In this document: in pieces, positions 50,051-62,084 of the stretch
Position numbering within the stretch: the stretch's first letter is position 1
Layout of the letters: each line of letters begins with the position of its first letter
DNA from: Azadirachta indica
Lineage: Eukaryota; Streptophyta; Magnoliopsida; Sapindales; Meliaceae
DNA length: 64,000 nucleotides
Reading direction: 5' to 3'
NCBI GenBank assembly: GCA_022749755.1
Contig: CM040446.1
Coordinates: 6,932,715 to 6,996,714, forward strand
The notes under the pieces: model-generated
What the model was told of the DNA's origin: nothing
What the model saw: only the letters and a program-made list of their open reading frames with translations
Databases searched by the model: none
Made by a program: the position numbers and the translations under genes

Positions 50051-52228
50051 ACATCCCATGGCTGGTTGTTCGTAGTTTAGCTACTACTGCCTTTCTCTTT
50101 AATATAAAAATAAAAAAATGCAATAAATAAAACAAAATAGGTAACATTTATATTTTTTTAACTGAAAATTTAAAAATAAGAAATCTAGACCTCAATGTTT
50201 GTGAATCATATATTTATTTCTTTGTGTGAAATTTAAATGATATATTCCTTTTTAAGTAAAAACATTTAACAATTAATTAGATTACATGATCTATTAAATA
50301 TGCTTTTAAACTTTACAAGGTTTAAAAACTATTTTTAAATTTTATATCGAACATATTTTTAAATATTAAAAATACTACAAATACAACTCAAAATTTTGAT
50401 TTATATCCAAAATTTTTAAGACAATTTTCGATGACAAACGAAATGGACCTTAATATTTTTGTAATTATATATAAATTAATTAATTAGATTAACTATGTAT
50501 GTGAACAAATTTAATTAAATTGTTTAAATTTTTAGATTAAATAAAAAAAGCTAAAAAAAATTTTACTTTTTGCTTAATACAAAAAGAATTTTAAAATTGA
50601 CATTGGATTAAAAAACAAATATATTTAGTTATCTAATATAGTGGAATTAAAATTAAGTAAATTAAGTATTAAGTACTAAGTGAAAAAATAAACAAACAAT
50701 TAGGCTTAGTTTGGTATTTTAAAGTGATGTCACTTTAAAATCAGGGTTGTTGGATAGAAGTTCTGGATGTAAAATGTGAACAGAGAAATACATTTAAGGG
50801 TATTAAATACTATATGTTTTAACTTTGTTATTAGATTATAGGAGATCAATTGATGAAATTTGTGTATTATTTTAAATAAAGAAATTATGTTAAAGTAATT
50901 CCATCGATATACTGAGGGTTCACAGTGTAATTAGTTAAGAAACAGGGTTGCTGATGGGGACCATCCAGGGAAGTTTGTACACCGTTTTAGAGTATAATAA
51001 TTTGGCATGTAGAAAAAATAAATCTCTATTTGGAACTTTGAGTCTCCCCCATTTTTTTTTTCTATGGACTTGTTCGGTCATTTAATACAAAGGGTTGGGC
51101 CATTACCCAACTGCACTATGGTAGGGAGGGGACAATTTAAGTTATAGTACAAGCATTTGGTATGAATTCAACATAATTAATCGCGTTTAACTTTGAAAAA
51201 ATGGACACAATAATAATTGTATCAAATTCGATCCACATATTTAATAATTGTTTCATATTTATGATTAATTTTTCTTGTCCTGTTTATTTGTTTAAAAAAC
51301 ATTTATAATTCTTTCAAAATTATTGTTAATTTTCATTATTTTTGTATAACATTAAAAATAAAAAAAAAAGTTGACATTACTCTCCCAAATTCATTATCCA
51401 AACAAACTCAATATATAAATATAAAAAAATATATTAAAAATAAAAAATAAAAAGTAATAAGAATATGATTTGTTTATTAATTATTGTGTTTAAATAAATA
51501 ATCATGTTTAAACAAACAATTGCATATAAACAAATCATATTCTTATGTGAATATAATTTGTTTAAACAAGATTAATAAAAACAAGATTAATAAACAGATC
51601 CTATCCGTATTTGAATTTTTGCACAATTAATAATCATATTAACTGAAAATTCCCTTATACCCACTACTAATACAATATAAATACAATTCGTTTATACGAA
51701 TTATCACTCCTACCGTATGATATAGTCGCCATGTTGTGACTGTAAGATTATTTAAACTACAATCTAATATTTAATTTAAAGTGGAGATAACCTATAAATT
51801 ATATTAAAGAATTCTTAATTTCTGTAAATGTACCATATAACATCTATATTATAGTATAAATCAAATATAAAACGCAATCATAAAAGTCTTGTAATTTTTA
51901 TTTTTTTTCACTTATTATGACATCATCCAATCATCTAATACAAAAGCTGGCTATGTAGCTTGAGTAATTTTTATAATATATTTTAAAAAATAATTATAAA
52001 GATATCAATAGTTCAAAAACAACATTCGACTTTCATGATAAATTTCCATGGTTTAAAATACCTATATGTCTATCGTATATGTAATATTGCAAAATCTTAT
52101 TTGATTTCTATGAGTTTGACGAGTTGACTTGATGTGGGTTATAGAATAATCATATAACAACACATTTTATCGAGAGCATATTCACATAAATTGTGAAGTC
52201 TGAAAGCATATTCTGTGCAAATCCCTCT
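50051..52228. other. Gene-free AT-rich stretch
   Basis: A patch at about 50700-51000 (TTTGGTATTTTAAAGTGATG, TCAGGGTTGTTGGATAGAAG) has MITE-like composition but no partner in the window. Short duplicated AAACAAATCATATTCTTATG-like sequence occurs near 51460-51545 as an inverted pair. No gene. Confidence 0.4.
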
Positions 52229-52715
52229 AGAAAAAAAAGCTCATTCGAACATAATAGATGAATAATCATGCAGGAACGGTAAAGTTCCCCATAAATTTGG
52301 GGCTTACGAAAATCTACCCAAATGAAATAAAATTAAGATAATATGACGAGAAATGAAGCGGAAAACAAGGAAAAATTAATCCCCATATTGTTAATTGGAT
52401 AGGGAATAGTTTAAAACTCCCCACCGCATCGTCACCCCCTTGTGTATATACAGATATATATATATATGTATATGGAGATAATATTTAATTAAAAAATTTT
52501 AGAAAAAAAGTTCATTCGAACATAATAGATGAATAATCATGCAGGAATGGCAAAGTTTCCCATAAATTTGGGGCTCACTAAGATCTGCTCCAATGAAATA
52601 AAATTAAAATGATATGATAAAAAATGAAACAAGGAATAGGAAGAGATTAATCCCCATATTGTTAATTGGGTAAGGAATAGTTTAATATTCCTCACCGCAT
52701 CGTCACTCCATTGTC

Positions 52716-52747
<32 letters not shown>

Positions 52748-52782
52748 TATGGGGACAATAATTAATTAAAAAATTTATAATT
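52229..52782. repeat. Two-copy tandem duplication, about 272-bp unit
   Basis: Unit 1 (52229-52500) and unit 2 (52501-52782) share TCATTCGAACATAATAGATG, AATAATCATGCAGGAA, CCCATAAATTTGGGGCT, TTAATCCCCATATTGTTAAT, CACCGCATCGTCAC and a terminal (TA)n followed by TTAATTAAAAAATTT. They differ by scattered substitutions and by the length of the (TA)n tract. No coding frame. A small part may derive from a GGGGATAGGG-type dispersed repeat. Confidence 0.85.
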
Positions 52783-55197
52783 CATAATTTTTTTTATTCT
52801 ATCAAATAATCAAGTTTATATTTTAATATAATTATTATATACATAACACTATAATATATTAATAACATTTTTAATTAATATTTAATATAAATAAATACAA
52901 AAATAAGAAAATAAGTAGAGATGGAGAATCCATTCCCACCCCATTAAATTTTATTAAGAAATGAGAATTAAAATTAAAACGAGATAGAATACCAAAAAAG
53001 CCTCACCACCCCCACCCTATCTCATTGCTATCCCTGTAATCATGTAATGGGCAATAGGGACTGCGATAAAAGATTATCTAGACAAATAATGCAAGATCTT
53101 TCCATTAATATTACGTAAAATGTGGCTCAAAAGAAGTGAACTGTAAAGCAAAACGGGCATTAATTGTGTCCAAAACAGGCAAGCCTTTTGGAGTTACGGA
53201 ATTTCATTTTCCAAAACGGGAAAAGGGTAGTATGAGCCAGCTGTTAGCCATCTTTATTTCTTTAATAGTCAGCAAGGTTATAGCTAGTTTCGTTGCACAA
53301 AGCCTCTTCTAAATTATTGTATCCATGCCAATCTTGTGTTCATGAAAAACTTAGTATGAGTGCACTTAGCTTTGCAGAAACAGGCAATATTGCCCACCCT
53401 TTCATTCATTTATTGACTAGAAATAAATGAGCAGCTGCATACCTTAGCAAAGCTTAGCTGTTGAATGCTGATGCTTGTTGAAGAGTATGAAAGTCTCAAC
53501 TCTGCTATATGCTACCATTGATTGCTGTCCATGTTTGTCATGACATTGTAGTGAGGTCCATCAAACTCATTCTCTATTGTAGCAAGAAAGATACCACAAG
53601 TTGAGAAGAAATAGCAGGTCAACATTCCAGAAATCAAAGGAATTTGGTTTATCTAACTTGCAATGCAATTAATAATACTAATAGCTATACTTCAATGTTT
53701 AAAATGTGGATGAAATACCTCCACAGAAATTTAGCCACCGCATCTTCTAGCTTGACTGATTTGAATTCAACATTTTGACGTTATTTCAGTTAAAACAAAC
53801 TCATTATATGCCCTAGCCTCCCAAGGAATTAATGTTAGTCAAGACATCCATATATGATGAATAGAGATGGGCATAGTATATCGAATTGGACATTAGCAAG
53901 AATTTTTTTGACACAACACTAAAGATCCTAAACATAAGGTTATCGTGGATATGTGTACCTTTATAATATGAAAGATTGTCTGAGAGTGTGTGTGTGTGTG
54001 TGTGTGTGTGCAACTACAATCACAGTGCTTGCATGCAAAAGAACTATAAAGAATAACAATTATCAAACTCCCAAAATTTGTGCGGCAACATAAAATTTTA
54101 CATATATTTCAAGTTAATAAAAAGGATTTGACTAAAAGTTCCCACACAACATGAGTCTCATATCCTCTAGTGTGCATCAAATTAAATTCCCAATGGAAGA
54201 AGTGTTCTAAAAGTCATATGGATTCAAATGTTAGATTAAATTGCAGCAAACACTTCCACAGATATCAGTTGGCTGGTAAAAACGAGCAGATAAAGTCGAC
54301 GCATTAAACCAGTAAATTTCAAAGCTTCAAATCAAGGCACATGATTCCACACGAACTAATGTCAGAGAATTGACTTGAATCAACCAATTTCCCTAAGCTA
54401 GAAGGGTGCAACTTCTTATCCAAACAAAAAGTCTATCAATTGATAAATCCTGAGGGAGAAACATGTGAGAAGTCTGGTTGATTTCTGGTACACTAAATCA
54501 AGATCACATGTACAACTTGCAAGTACCACTCTCTTCATGAATGAGACAAAATCACATGCAGCACTTTGAGTATTAATCCGTTCATTCAATGAGTTTGCTT
54601 GATGCTGATCTAGTAAAGAAATATATAAAGAATCTGTGTTCGCTAAAGATAAGAGCTTCAATCACATCAATTTAACTCGGAAATCAAATTTCGTGAGTAA
54701 ATAGATTGCTATCCAAACAAGGATCAAAATACTTGCTGGTAAACTCAAAAGTTTAATTTATCACCTAGAATTGAGAACAAATATTTTCAAATGAAATTAA
54801 ACTTTACCTTGAGCAGAGTTGTAGAAGGTTCCGTGGGCTAACAGCCTTTATTCATGTAAAAAAATTTAACAGATGATGTACAATTATTAGTCATTCAGGC
54901 CAGGAATGTTTATGGCCCACAGTAACTATTAATAACTCACAGACAACATACATCAAAGGACTTTGTTAATTTGTTTTGACCATTGTTCAATAAAAAAAAG
55001 TTAGCCAATCTTGAATTAATATGAAACTCTTATGAGCTTCTGACTTTTTAAGCATTAAAATAATAGCATAAAAAGGAAGAGCAGAACTTTATGGAATAGA
55101 TAAAGGGTAAGGCTTGGAGAACATCATAAACAAACATATGGCTTTTCAATGCTAGATTAAGGTAACCAAAGAAATATAAAAGGAAAAGATTGTTACC
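52783..55197. other. 3' flank of the PORR gene and intergenic DNA
   Basis: Less AT-rich than neighbouring spacers from about 53030 on. A GTAAC donor-like site follows directly after the PORR stop codon (TGA then GGTAAC on the minus strand), so part of 53300-54830 could be spliced 3' untranslated exon. This is speculative. A (TG)n tract is at 53986-54010. Open frames here (for example 54416-54661 minus) show no domain. Confidence 0.4.
53986..54010. repeat. (TG)n microsatellite
   Basis: About 12 uninterrupted GT/TG units. Confidence 0.95.
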
Positions 55198-56562
55198 TCA
55201 GGATGTATTAGTATCCTTGCATGCACTGCAAACTTCTCCAACTTCCATCTCATCATTGTCAGCAAATGAAGCATCCTCTAAACCTTCCATAATTTCCTCT
55301 CGCTCAAACTCTGTACTCATCTTACTACTCTCTGAATCACTCTCATATAAATCCTTATACTCAATCTCTGATAGGTCCTCAAAACTTTGAATATTCTTCT
55401 TCCTTCCTCGGTAACCACTAAGGCTCAGGACTTTTTCCTTCCAAAGAACCAACGGTTCTTTCTCAACCAATTCCGAATCTTCATAAGCTTCTGTCAAGAA
55501 CACGCTAAACCTCTTTCCCCTCTCTGATACATAGAAAATCCCAAAATGCTTTAATAGCAACCTCATTAACTTCTGTGGCATCACAAGTTCTCTTCGAAAA
55601 TGAGTAAGGTGATCAGTGACCAACCTCTTCTCGAGGGTGAAGCTAAGCAGCTCATGCATAACTGCAACTGCCCTTTTATCAAATTCTAATGATCCAGCTT
55701 TGAGCTCCCTTGCATCTGCATACGGAGACAAATAAGCCCTTTTCTGAAAATGCTCAATCTTTCCCCCATATCTATAAACTTTCTTATACTCAGGAGGAAA
55801 CTTCAACAGAAATGGCAACGAAAGCATTCCTGGGGTATGATCATCACCAGCCTCAGTTAATCCCAACACCTTTTTCTCCAACTCTGTGATAGCCCACTTA
55901 GGATTCCATCTTACAAGCTCCAAATAGTCATATTCAGGTTCTTCCTTTGATTTAACAACTCTGAAGAGTTCAGGGTATTTATGAACCCAGTTAGTCCTAA
56001 AATCGAGTGGCAAGCCAAAGTCTCTTCTAAAATGAGCAATCTTGTCCAATTGTAAACGTTTATCAACTGACATCATTAAAAACCTGGTAACATTCTCTGC
56101 AGCTTTGTCTGAGTGTTCTTCGAGTAACCTCTCTTCTTCTTGTAACAAGTCCTCAGCTTCTTGAGTCATTCCACACCACAACAAACCATTCTGGTCCTTA
56201 TACAATTCAAAAAGCTTTGGTGATTTTCTAATGAAATCTGATATCTTATGGGGTTTAGGTAGATTAATTTGCCTCCGGTATTCATTCAATGATCCGACGG
56301 GTATCACCATTTCAGGTTCATTCTTTAAAATTTCCATTAAAATCTTCACTTTAGAGAATATTTTCCGCTTCTCAGTTGCAATCTCAAGTGACCGGATTCG
56401 TTTATTCTTGCTTCGGTCTTGAACACGCTTACTGGTGGTCATTAATCTATTCTGTGACCAACAAAATGAAGAACGTTTGTACCAAGCTTTTCTCAGAGAC
56501 AAATGATCGAGCAGGTTGAGTTCATTGATTAAACACCAAGTTTTCACCACTTGCGCAGCCAT
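55198..56562 (-). CDS. PORR-domain organellar RNA-binding protein
   Basis: A single uninterrupted exon of 454 codons. The PORR (plant organelle RNA recognition) domain spans about residues 45-385. It shows the KVKILMEILKNEPEMVIPVG start, the SDFIRKSPKLFELY block, the LDKIAHFRRDFGLPLDFRTN block, the KYPELFRVV block and the late HFRRELVMPQKLMRLLLKHF and GIFYVSERGKRFSVFLTEAY blocks. The N-terminus is basic with almost no acidic residues for about 45 positions, as expected of a mitochondrial or plastid transit peptide. The C-terminal about 70 residues are acidic and low-complexity. Family members (for example WTF1, RPD1) promote group II intron splicing or organ development through organellar RNA. 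I cannot say which intron or which paralogue this is. The first Met of the frame is used because the leader follows directly. Confidence 0.92.
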   Translation of the reverse strand: MAAQVVKTWCLINELNLLDHLSLRKAWYKRSSFCWSQNRLMTTSKRVQDRSKNKRIRSLEIATEKRKIFSKVKILMEILKNEPEMVIPVGSLNEYRRQINLPKPHKISDFIRKSPKLFELYKDQNGLLWCGMTQEAEDLLQEEERLLEEHSDKAAENVTRFLMMSVDKRLQLDKIAHFRRDFGLPLDFRTNWVHKYPELFRVVKSKEEPEYDYLELVRWNPKWAITELEKKVLGLTEAGDDHTPGMLSLPFLLKFPPEYKKVYRYGGKIEHFQKRAYLSPYADARELKAGSLEFDKRAVAVMHELLSFTLEKRLVTDHLTHFRRELVMPQKLMRLLLKHFGIFYVSERGKRFSVFLTEAYEDSELVEKEPLVLWKEKVLSLSGYRGRKKNIQSFEDLSEIEYKDLYESDSESSKMSTEFEREEIMEGLEDASFADNDEMEVGEVCSACKDTNTS

Positions 56563-57581
56563 AAAACTAGAGCAGTAATTATAGAATTCAGCACTGCAAT
56601 GTCAACTTCCTTGAACGTCAATTATGATCTATAACCGTTTGAGAAAATGCCAATATGAGAAGCGAGAGAGCAAAAGGCAGACACAAAATCATTGTGAAAT
56701 CAAGTTGCCGAGAGCGGAAGAAGATTTAACTCTGGTTCAAAAGGAGTTCGGAACATTTAGAATGGGGCCGCACTTCCAAGCCCATCCAATCAAGGCCCAA
56801 TGCATTACTTTCAGGCCCACATTGCTTAAATGCTTATTAATCAAATATTATATTCAGTGCTTAGTAAAGAAAAAAAAATTGATGGTCCTTGAAATATTTT
56901 TAAATGTATATTATAATCCCAATAATTTAAAAATTAATTATTTAACTACCATTTACATGCTCAGATTAGGTCACTATTCAAATTCATTGGACAACAAATT
57001 TATTGATCTACCCGTTAGTTTGGTTAATTTCGAAAAATAAAGGACTAAAAGAGATAAATATTTATTATAAATATGACCTATTTAATAGACTGAAAATTAA
57101 ATAGATAATTTTTAAAATATTAGGATTAAAATATACATTAGAGTTAATTTAAAAAACTATTAGTATTTTTTCCTTTGGCATATTTTTGATAATTTATTAC
57201 AATTTTAATTACATTAAAAAAATGAAATTAAAAAATGACATGTGTCAGCTAAACTTTTTGGCTTGTCTATTCACATGGGTACTAATATGACAAAGGCTTA
57301 AAATGGCCTTGGCAAGGCTAAAACCATGGCTCTTAGTCTAAGACTAACATAGGAAGATGAGATATCACAAATAATACATATTTTTAAGGGATTAGGATTC
57401 TTTTTTTTTTTTTTCGAATTGTAAAAAATTTGTGTTAGGCGTTCATTGATAATAGTGTGAGATTAAATTTTGTTTGTTTGTTCACACTTTGTAATTCAAC
57501 CACTATCAATTATATGTTGTATTTTGCTAAATAATTAATGTTGGCTAGTAGAATTTTTTTTTATTACGGAAAAATTTAGTG
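56563..57581. other. PORR upstream region and spacer
   Basis: A 138-codon plus-strand frame at 56624-57040 overlaps the PORR promoter side, has mixed composition and no motif, and is judged non-coding. The rest is AT-rich. Confidence 0.45.
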
Positions 57582-57936
57582 TCCATTTGATTTGACTTTT
57601 TCATTAGTTAAAAGGACCTTTAAATGATAAAAAAATTATTTTCTTTCCACTAAAAGAAATTTAAAATTTAGGCATTTAATAGTACAACTTCTCTAAAAAT
57701 TTTATTTTAAAAATTGTCTAAAATACTTTTACTTTATTTTAAAAATTTTATGATATTTCTTTGAAATAGAAGAGTAAACAATTTGTTAATTAAAATAATT
57801 ACTTAAATTTTTTCAAAAATTATTTGTAACAAATAAACGATTAATAAATTTTGTTAAAAACTCTACTTGTAAAAGTTTTATAAGTAAAAAGTTTATTTCA
57901 AAAAATTTTATTTAAAAAGTTATACCAAATGGATTC
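57582..57936. mobile_element. MITE family B, copy 3
   Basis: Best-preserved member. The left end TCCATTTGATTTGACTTTTT and the complement of the right end (TCCATTTGGTATAACTTTTT) form an inverted pair. The interior matches 8627-8955 directly and 7236-7590 inverted. Non-coding. Confidence 0.65.
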
Positions 57937-58254
57937 TTAATTAATTTGATTGATGTGCTGCTTGTTGTATTTATAAAATTAATTAATTTGTAGGAATAGA
58001 TTTATTTATATAATGAAGTTTGTATTTGTGATATTATTATTACTAATATATGTCATGTGTCATGAGTTGCAAATTTATAACTTACATTACCTACTTATTA
58101 TATGCATACACATTTTTTCAATAAATCTCAAATAGAGGCCAAATATATTAAAATAAAAAAGAAAAAAGAAAAAAGAGACAAGAAAAGAGCCACAAGACCT
58201 TATAAGTGATTTAAAAGAACAATGTTAAGGAAAATGGTAGTTAAGGAAGCCAAT
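57937..58254. other. Short AT-rich spacer
   Basis: Nothing recognised beyond A-rich runs. Confidence 0.4.
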
Positions 58255-58987
58255 TGTCACGTGTTGGAAATTGAAGCTAAATTTCGGCTATATGCGGCAC
58301 TCAATTTAGCTTGTAGAACCGAACTAAGTAAGGCTTAATTACATAACATTACTTTGTGTGTGTGTTGGCGTGAGTGGAGAAGCAACCCACTGTCAAAGTG
58401 AAAAAATTACAAGTGAAAATAGTATTGAGAAACAGACACACGTTCTGCACTTTTGGGAATGAAAGAATGGCTTCTTCTTTTTTTTTTTATTTCCATTTAC
58501 ACATTACTTACATTTATATATTTTGAATGAATGGATGAGATTTGGCCCCTGTACAAATGGATGTTAGAGATTACATTACACAAATAAAATTCTACCTAAC
58601 ACTCACCCACCACCACTTAACATAAACTTAGGCCAATTGGGTTATGGGTGTATTTACAACATAAGGCTATATTGGGCATAAAACAAATACAAGTGATTTG
58701 GGACAAATCCAACCGTATATTGCCTATATGTGTGTAGGTCCAAACTACCCACCATTATCATGGATTGCCCCAAAACAAGCACTAAGCCTTTAACACTTCA
58801 AATTCACCTCACAAGCTTTTCATCTCCTAGCGCACTGTTCACCCGTGGCACTGTTTATCCGCAAACAAGTTTGCTAGCACACTCATGCATCGGAAGGTGC
58901 CGCTTGTATGCCCGTGTGCTGGAAGTTGCGCACTAATGTAATGTTACATCTTTGGCGATTTCGCTTGCGTTTTGGCAGCACGTGACA
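58255..58987 (-). mobile_element. Gag-protease LTR element: 3' LTR
   Basis: Starts TGTCACGTG and ends CACGTGACA, so the ends are a 9-base inverted repeat around a CACGTG core. It matches 61322-62033 throughout, with many transitions. Directly to the right, the minus strand gives a polypurine tract GGTGGGGGAGAG (complement at 58988-58999), which marks this copy as the 3' LTR of a minus-strand element. Confidence 0.9.
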
Positions 58988-59245
58988 CTCTCCCCCACCG
59001 AAATGCTTGACACCCTCGTCAAGCTTCCTATCGAGGACTTAAGCTCAACCCGTTGCATTCCATTTTCGCCTATACAAACCGGCACGAACTGAGCGCGTTG
59101 AATCTCCCTTGATGTTGCAGATGTTGGATGTCAGCGATGCTTGGCTTTCAGGCTTGGATTTTTTGGCGTGGTTAGCTTCACGCCCTTGCAAAACTTATTT
59201 CGACAATCCCAGTGGCACCATGTCGCCACTCTCTCAGAGTTTGCC

Positions 59246-59760
59246 CTAGTCTTCACCTGCAATACCAAGCCTTAGAAACGAAGTACCATCTTTCTTGCGC
59301 TGTAAGAAGCAAGTCTCCGTTCCATTTATAACCTGGAAAGCCAACAATACCCTGCCGCCAACTCGAACTCGCTCGATTGGCACCTTATGTTGCTTTCCCG
59401 TATCATGAAATTCCATGCACTCGTCTTCCATGAATGTGAAGGGCAGTAACCTATCAATGAATTCATCGCCTAACACAGGTCGACGTCACTCATCAACACC
59501 ACATTCAAGTCGATCTTACCATGCCAAGTTCCAATAAGGATAGGTATGATGCAAGCAACTCAACAAATTGGTCAAGATGGTTGATCCACAACCTTAATCC
59601 ATCCCGGCTCCTTGCTTAGCACCAACCCCAAACTTGCTACTGACTTCTCCAAAATCAAGCATTGGTTAGTGCCGCAATCAATAAAACCCTTAAAGCTTAC
59701 CCCATTTATGCTAGCATTGATGAACTTTAACGTCTTCTCAAGTTCTAGCTTCAATTCTGA
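59246..59760 (-). pseudogene. Retropepsin-like protease segment
   Basis: Minus strand. The core FIDCGTNQCLI stands where gypsy proteases have the DSGA/DTGA catalytic motif, here altered. It is followed, after a frame break near 59500, by GDEFIDRLLPFTFMEDECME and VPIERVRVGG, the downstream part seen after the protease flap in this gypsy lineage. A substituted catalytic motif plus the frame break make activity unlikely. Confidence 0.7.
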
Positions 59761-59829
59761 CTTGGCACCAGACGTCTATCCCTCTTGCGCCCGTTTGTCC
59801 TTCATTGAGCTCAAAATGCGTAATACTCC

Positions 59830-61031
59830 AATCTGAGCAGCTTCATCTTATTTGAATGAGCTTAGTAAAACATTGAGGTAATTCCGCTGCGGGCACTCTT
59901 TGGTGTGATGATCCCCGTCACACAAGTAGCACGTCCACTGCTTCCACTCGTGCTGCTTATCGAACTGCCCCATACTACCATCTCGCTACTTGAGAGCTTT
60001 TAGTAGCCGCCCTGTCTCATATTGGAGTTTCGACTTGTAAGGCTTCATTCCCCTATCTTTGTCATAACCAATTTTAGTCAAGTTAAAATCCCGATCACGT
60101 TTTAGAGACTCTCGGCGATGCTCGATCAAGGACTCCGCTGCTGCAATTGTCGAAGTAAAGTCCTAGACATTTGTTCTCCATAACTCTTTCTCAGCCTATA
60201 GTTGTAACCCATCCATGAAAAACAGTAACTGGCTTTTCTCTGGCATATTAATGATCTCAATCATGAGCGAATTATACTCTCGCACATACTCCGCTATCGA
60301 CCCTTGCTACCTCAGTTCTCAGAGCTTCTATATTGTAGCCTCCTCAACATTCTTGAGGTAAAATTACCTCTTTCACTCACCGTTAAAAACCTTCCAAGTA
60401 TTTATCCAGCACAAACCCCTCTCCATCTTCGTATGTCGGCATCTCCACCATAACACCACATCACCATCGAAATAGAGAGTAGCAGTACTGATTCGGAGCT
60501 CATCTTTGTGCATTTAAATGGCATCAAAATAGCACTCCATCATCCATACGAAAGTGTTGATTTCTTTGGCGTTCCGCTTGTCTTTAAACTTGGGCAGATC
60601 TAGAACCTTAACTCTCGATACTCCACTTGCACCTACACCTGAAACGATGGCAATTTTACAAAGTGCAAGGTCCTTTCGAACCTCTCTCAACTCCGCTTTC
60701 ATGCCATCTATTTAAGTCAACACCACTTCCCTAAACTCATCAATGGCCAGCTTTATAGAATCAACAAAAATGTCGAAAGCATGCTGAAGTCGACTTTCGA
60801 CACCGGCAGCACCATCTGTCTTGCGTTCTGCCATTCTATCATCAAAGCTGTTGAGACGCTCATGAATATCACCCAAAGAAAGCTCGATCCTAATCAACCT
60901 AACTTCGAATGAACCCACCATCTCCTTGGACACTCCTCTCTCCTTCACTGCCTTCTTCGAACTTTGGGTAACATTTAACTCTTCAAGCTCTATCTCTGTA
61001 CACTACTAGCTTCAATATCCTTGGTTGCCAT
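59830..61031 (-). pseudogene. Gypsy gag (broken)
   Basis: Starts at ATG 61031 (MATKDIEASSVQ), then a stop and frameshift, and resumes with KERGVSKEMVGSFEVRLIRI. It continues past a stop near 60710 into LRKDLALCKIAIV-like coil, VKVLDLPKFKDKRNAKEINTF and MMECYFDAI, the gag-domain start. Further left on the minus strand are the tryptophan-rich capsid part and a zinc knuckle CYLCDGDHHTKEC (about 59900-59940, C-x2-C-x3-H-x4-C). At least three stops or frameshifts. Confidence 0.85.
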
Positions 61032-61321
61032 TTTTCAATTGCCACAACACAAATTCTACCAAGCAAAGTTTGACGACACAAAATCCACCAACCCACATCA
61101 CAAGGCCAAACTTCACAATAACAATCCACAACACCCAAATTCCACAATAATCAAAGATTTCATAACAATCAAGCTTCAAAACCTGGAATTTTAGCTACTG
61201 TTCACACTAAAATCTAGGTCTTAAAATCCAAGATTATTCAAGCTAGCAACAATATCCAATTACCCACAAGTTGCAGAGGTTCTTACCACACAATAGACAT
61301 ATAAATTGCTTTGATCCACAC

Positions 61322-62033
61322 TGTCACGTGCTAAAAATTAAAGATAAATTTCGACTACATGCGGCACTCAATTCAGCTTGTAGAACTAAACTAAGTAAGG
61401 CTTAATTATCCAAGATTACTTTTTGTGTGTGTGTTGGCGTGAGTGGAGAAGCAATGCATTGTTAAAGTGAAGAAATTGCAAGTGAAAATGGTAGAGAGAA
61501 AGAGACACACGTTCTACACTTTTAGGAATGAAAAAATGGCTTCTTTTTTTTTTCATTTACACATTACTTACATTTATATATTTACAATGAATGGATGAGA
61601 TTTGACCCCTATACAAATGGATGGCAAAGATTAAATTACACAAATAAAATTCTACCTAACATTCACCTACCACCACTTAACATAAACTTGGGCCAATTAG
61701 ATCATGGGGTGTATTTACAACATCAGGCTACATTGGGCCTATAACAAACATAAGTGATTTGGGATAAATCCAATCATATATTGCCCACATATGTGTAGGT
61801 CCAAGCTACCTACCATCATCATGGACTGCCCTAAAACAAGCACCAAGTCTCTAATACTTCAAATTCACCCTCACAAGCTTGTCAGCTCGTGGTGCACTGT
61901 TCATCCGCGAACAAGTTTGTTTGCACGCTTATGCGTTGGAAGGTGCCGCTTGTATGCCCGTATGTTGGAGGTTGCACGCTAATGTGCTGCTACATCTTTA
62001 GTGATTTCGCTTGCATTTTGGTGGCACGTGACA
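61322..62033 (-). mobile_element. Gag-protease LTR element: 5' LTR
   Basis: 712 bases, TGTCACGTG...CACGTGACA. It differs from the partner LTR at roughly one base in seven over the first 100 by eye, mostly C/T and G/A changes, indicating an old, methylation-decayed insertion. Confidence 0.9.
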
Positions 62034-62084
62034 CAATGCTATCCTAAAAAAGCAAAGACTAAATCTCTAGTGGAAGGCTGTTTC

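Larger units (their letters stand above)
58255..62033 (-). mobile_element. Short Ty3-type LTR retrotransposon with gag and protease only
   Basis: Complete structure of about 3.8 kb: 5' LTR 61322-62033, an initiator-Met-like primer site next to it (TGGATCAAAGC on the minus strand, at about 61307-61317, imperfect), gag, a CCHC zinc knuckle, a retropepsin-like part, a polypurine tract, then the 3' LTR 58255-58987. CAAT flanks both sides (58251-58254 and 62034-62037), four bases of the usual five-base duplication. Reverse transcriptase, RNase H and integrase are absent. The 2.3-kb interior leaves no room for them, so the element would depend on enzymes from another copy. This resembles the TR-GAG class of non-autonomous plant retrotransposons. 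Confidence 0.85.

Noticed and set aside
55190..56422. Plus-strand frames at 55190-55390 and 56231-56422
   Set aside because: Antisense shadows of the PORR exon.
56624..57040. 138-codon plus-strand frame divergent from the PORR gene
   Set aside because: No domain or conserved block. It runs from the PORR promoter into AT-rich spacer.
58730..58936. 68-codon frame, repeated at 61791-61982
   Set aside because: The same LTR sequence read twice. It is an LTR shadow, not a gene.
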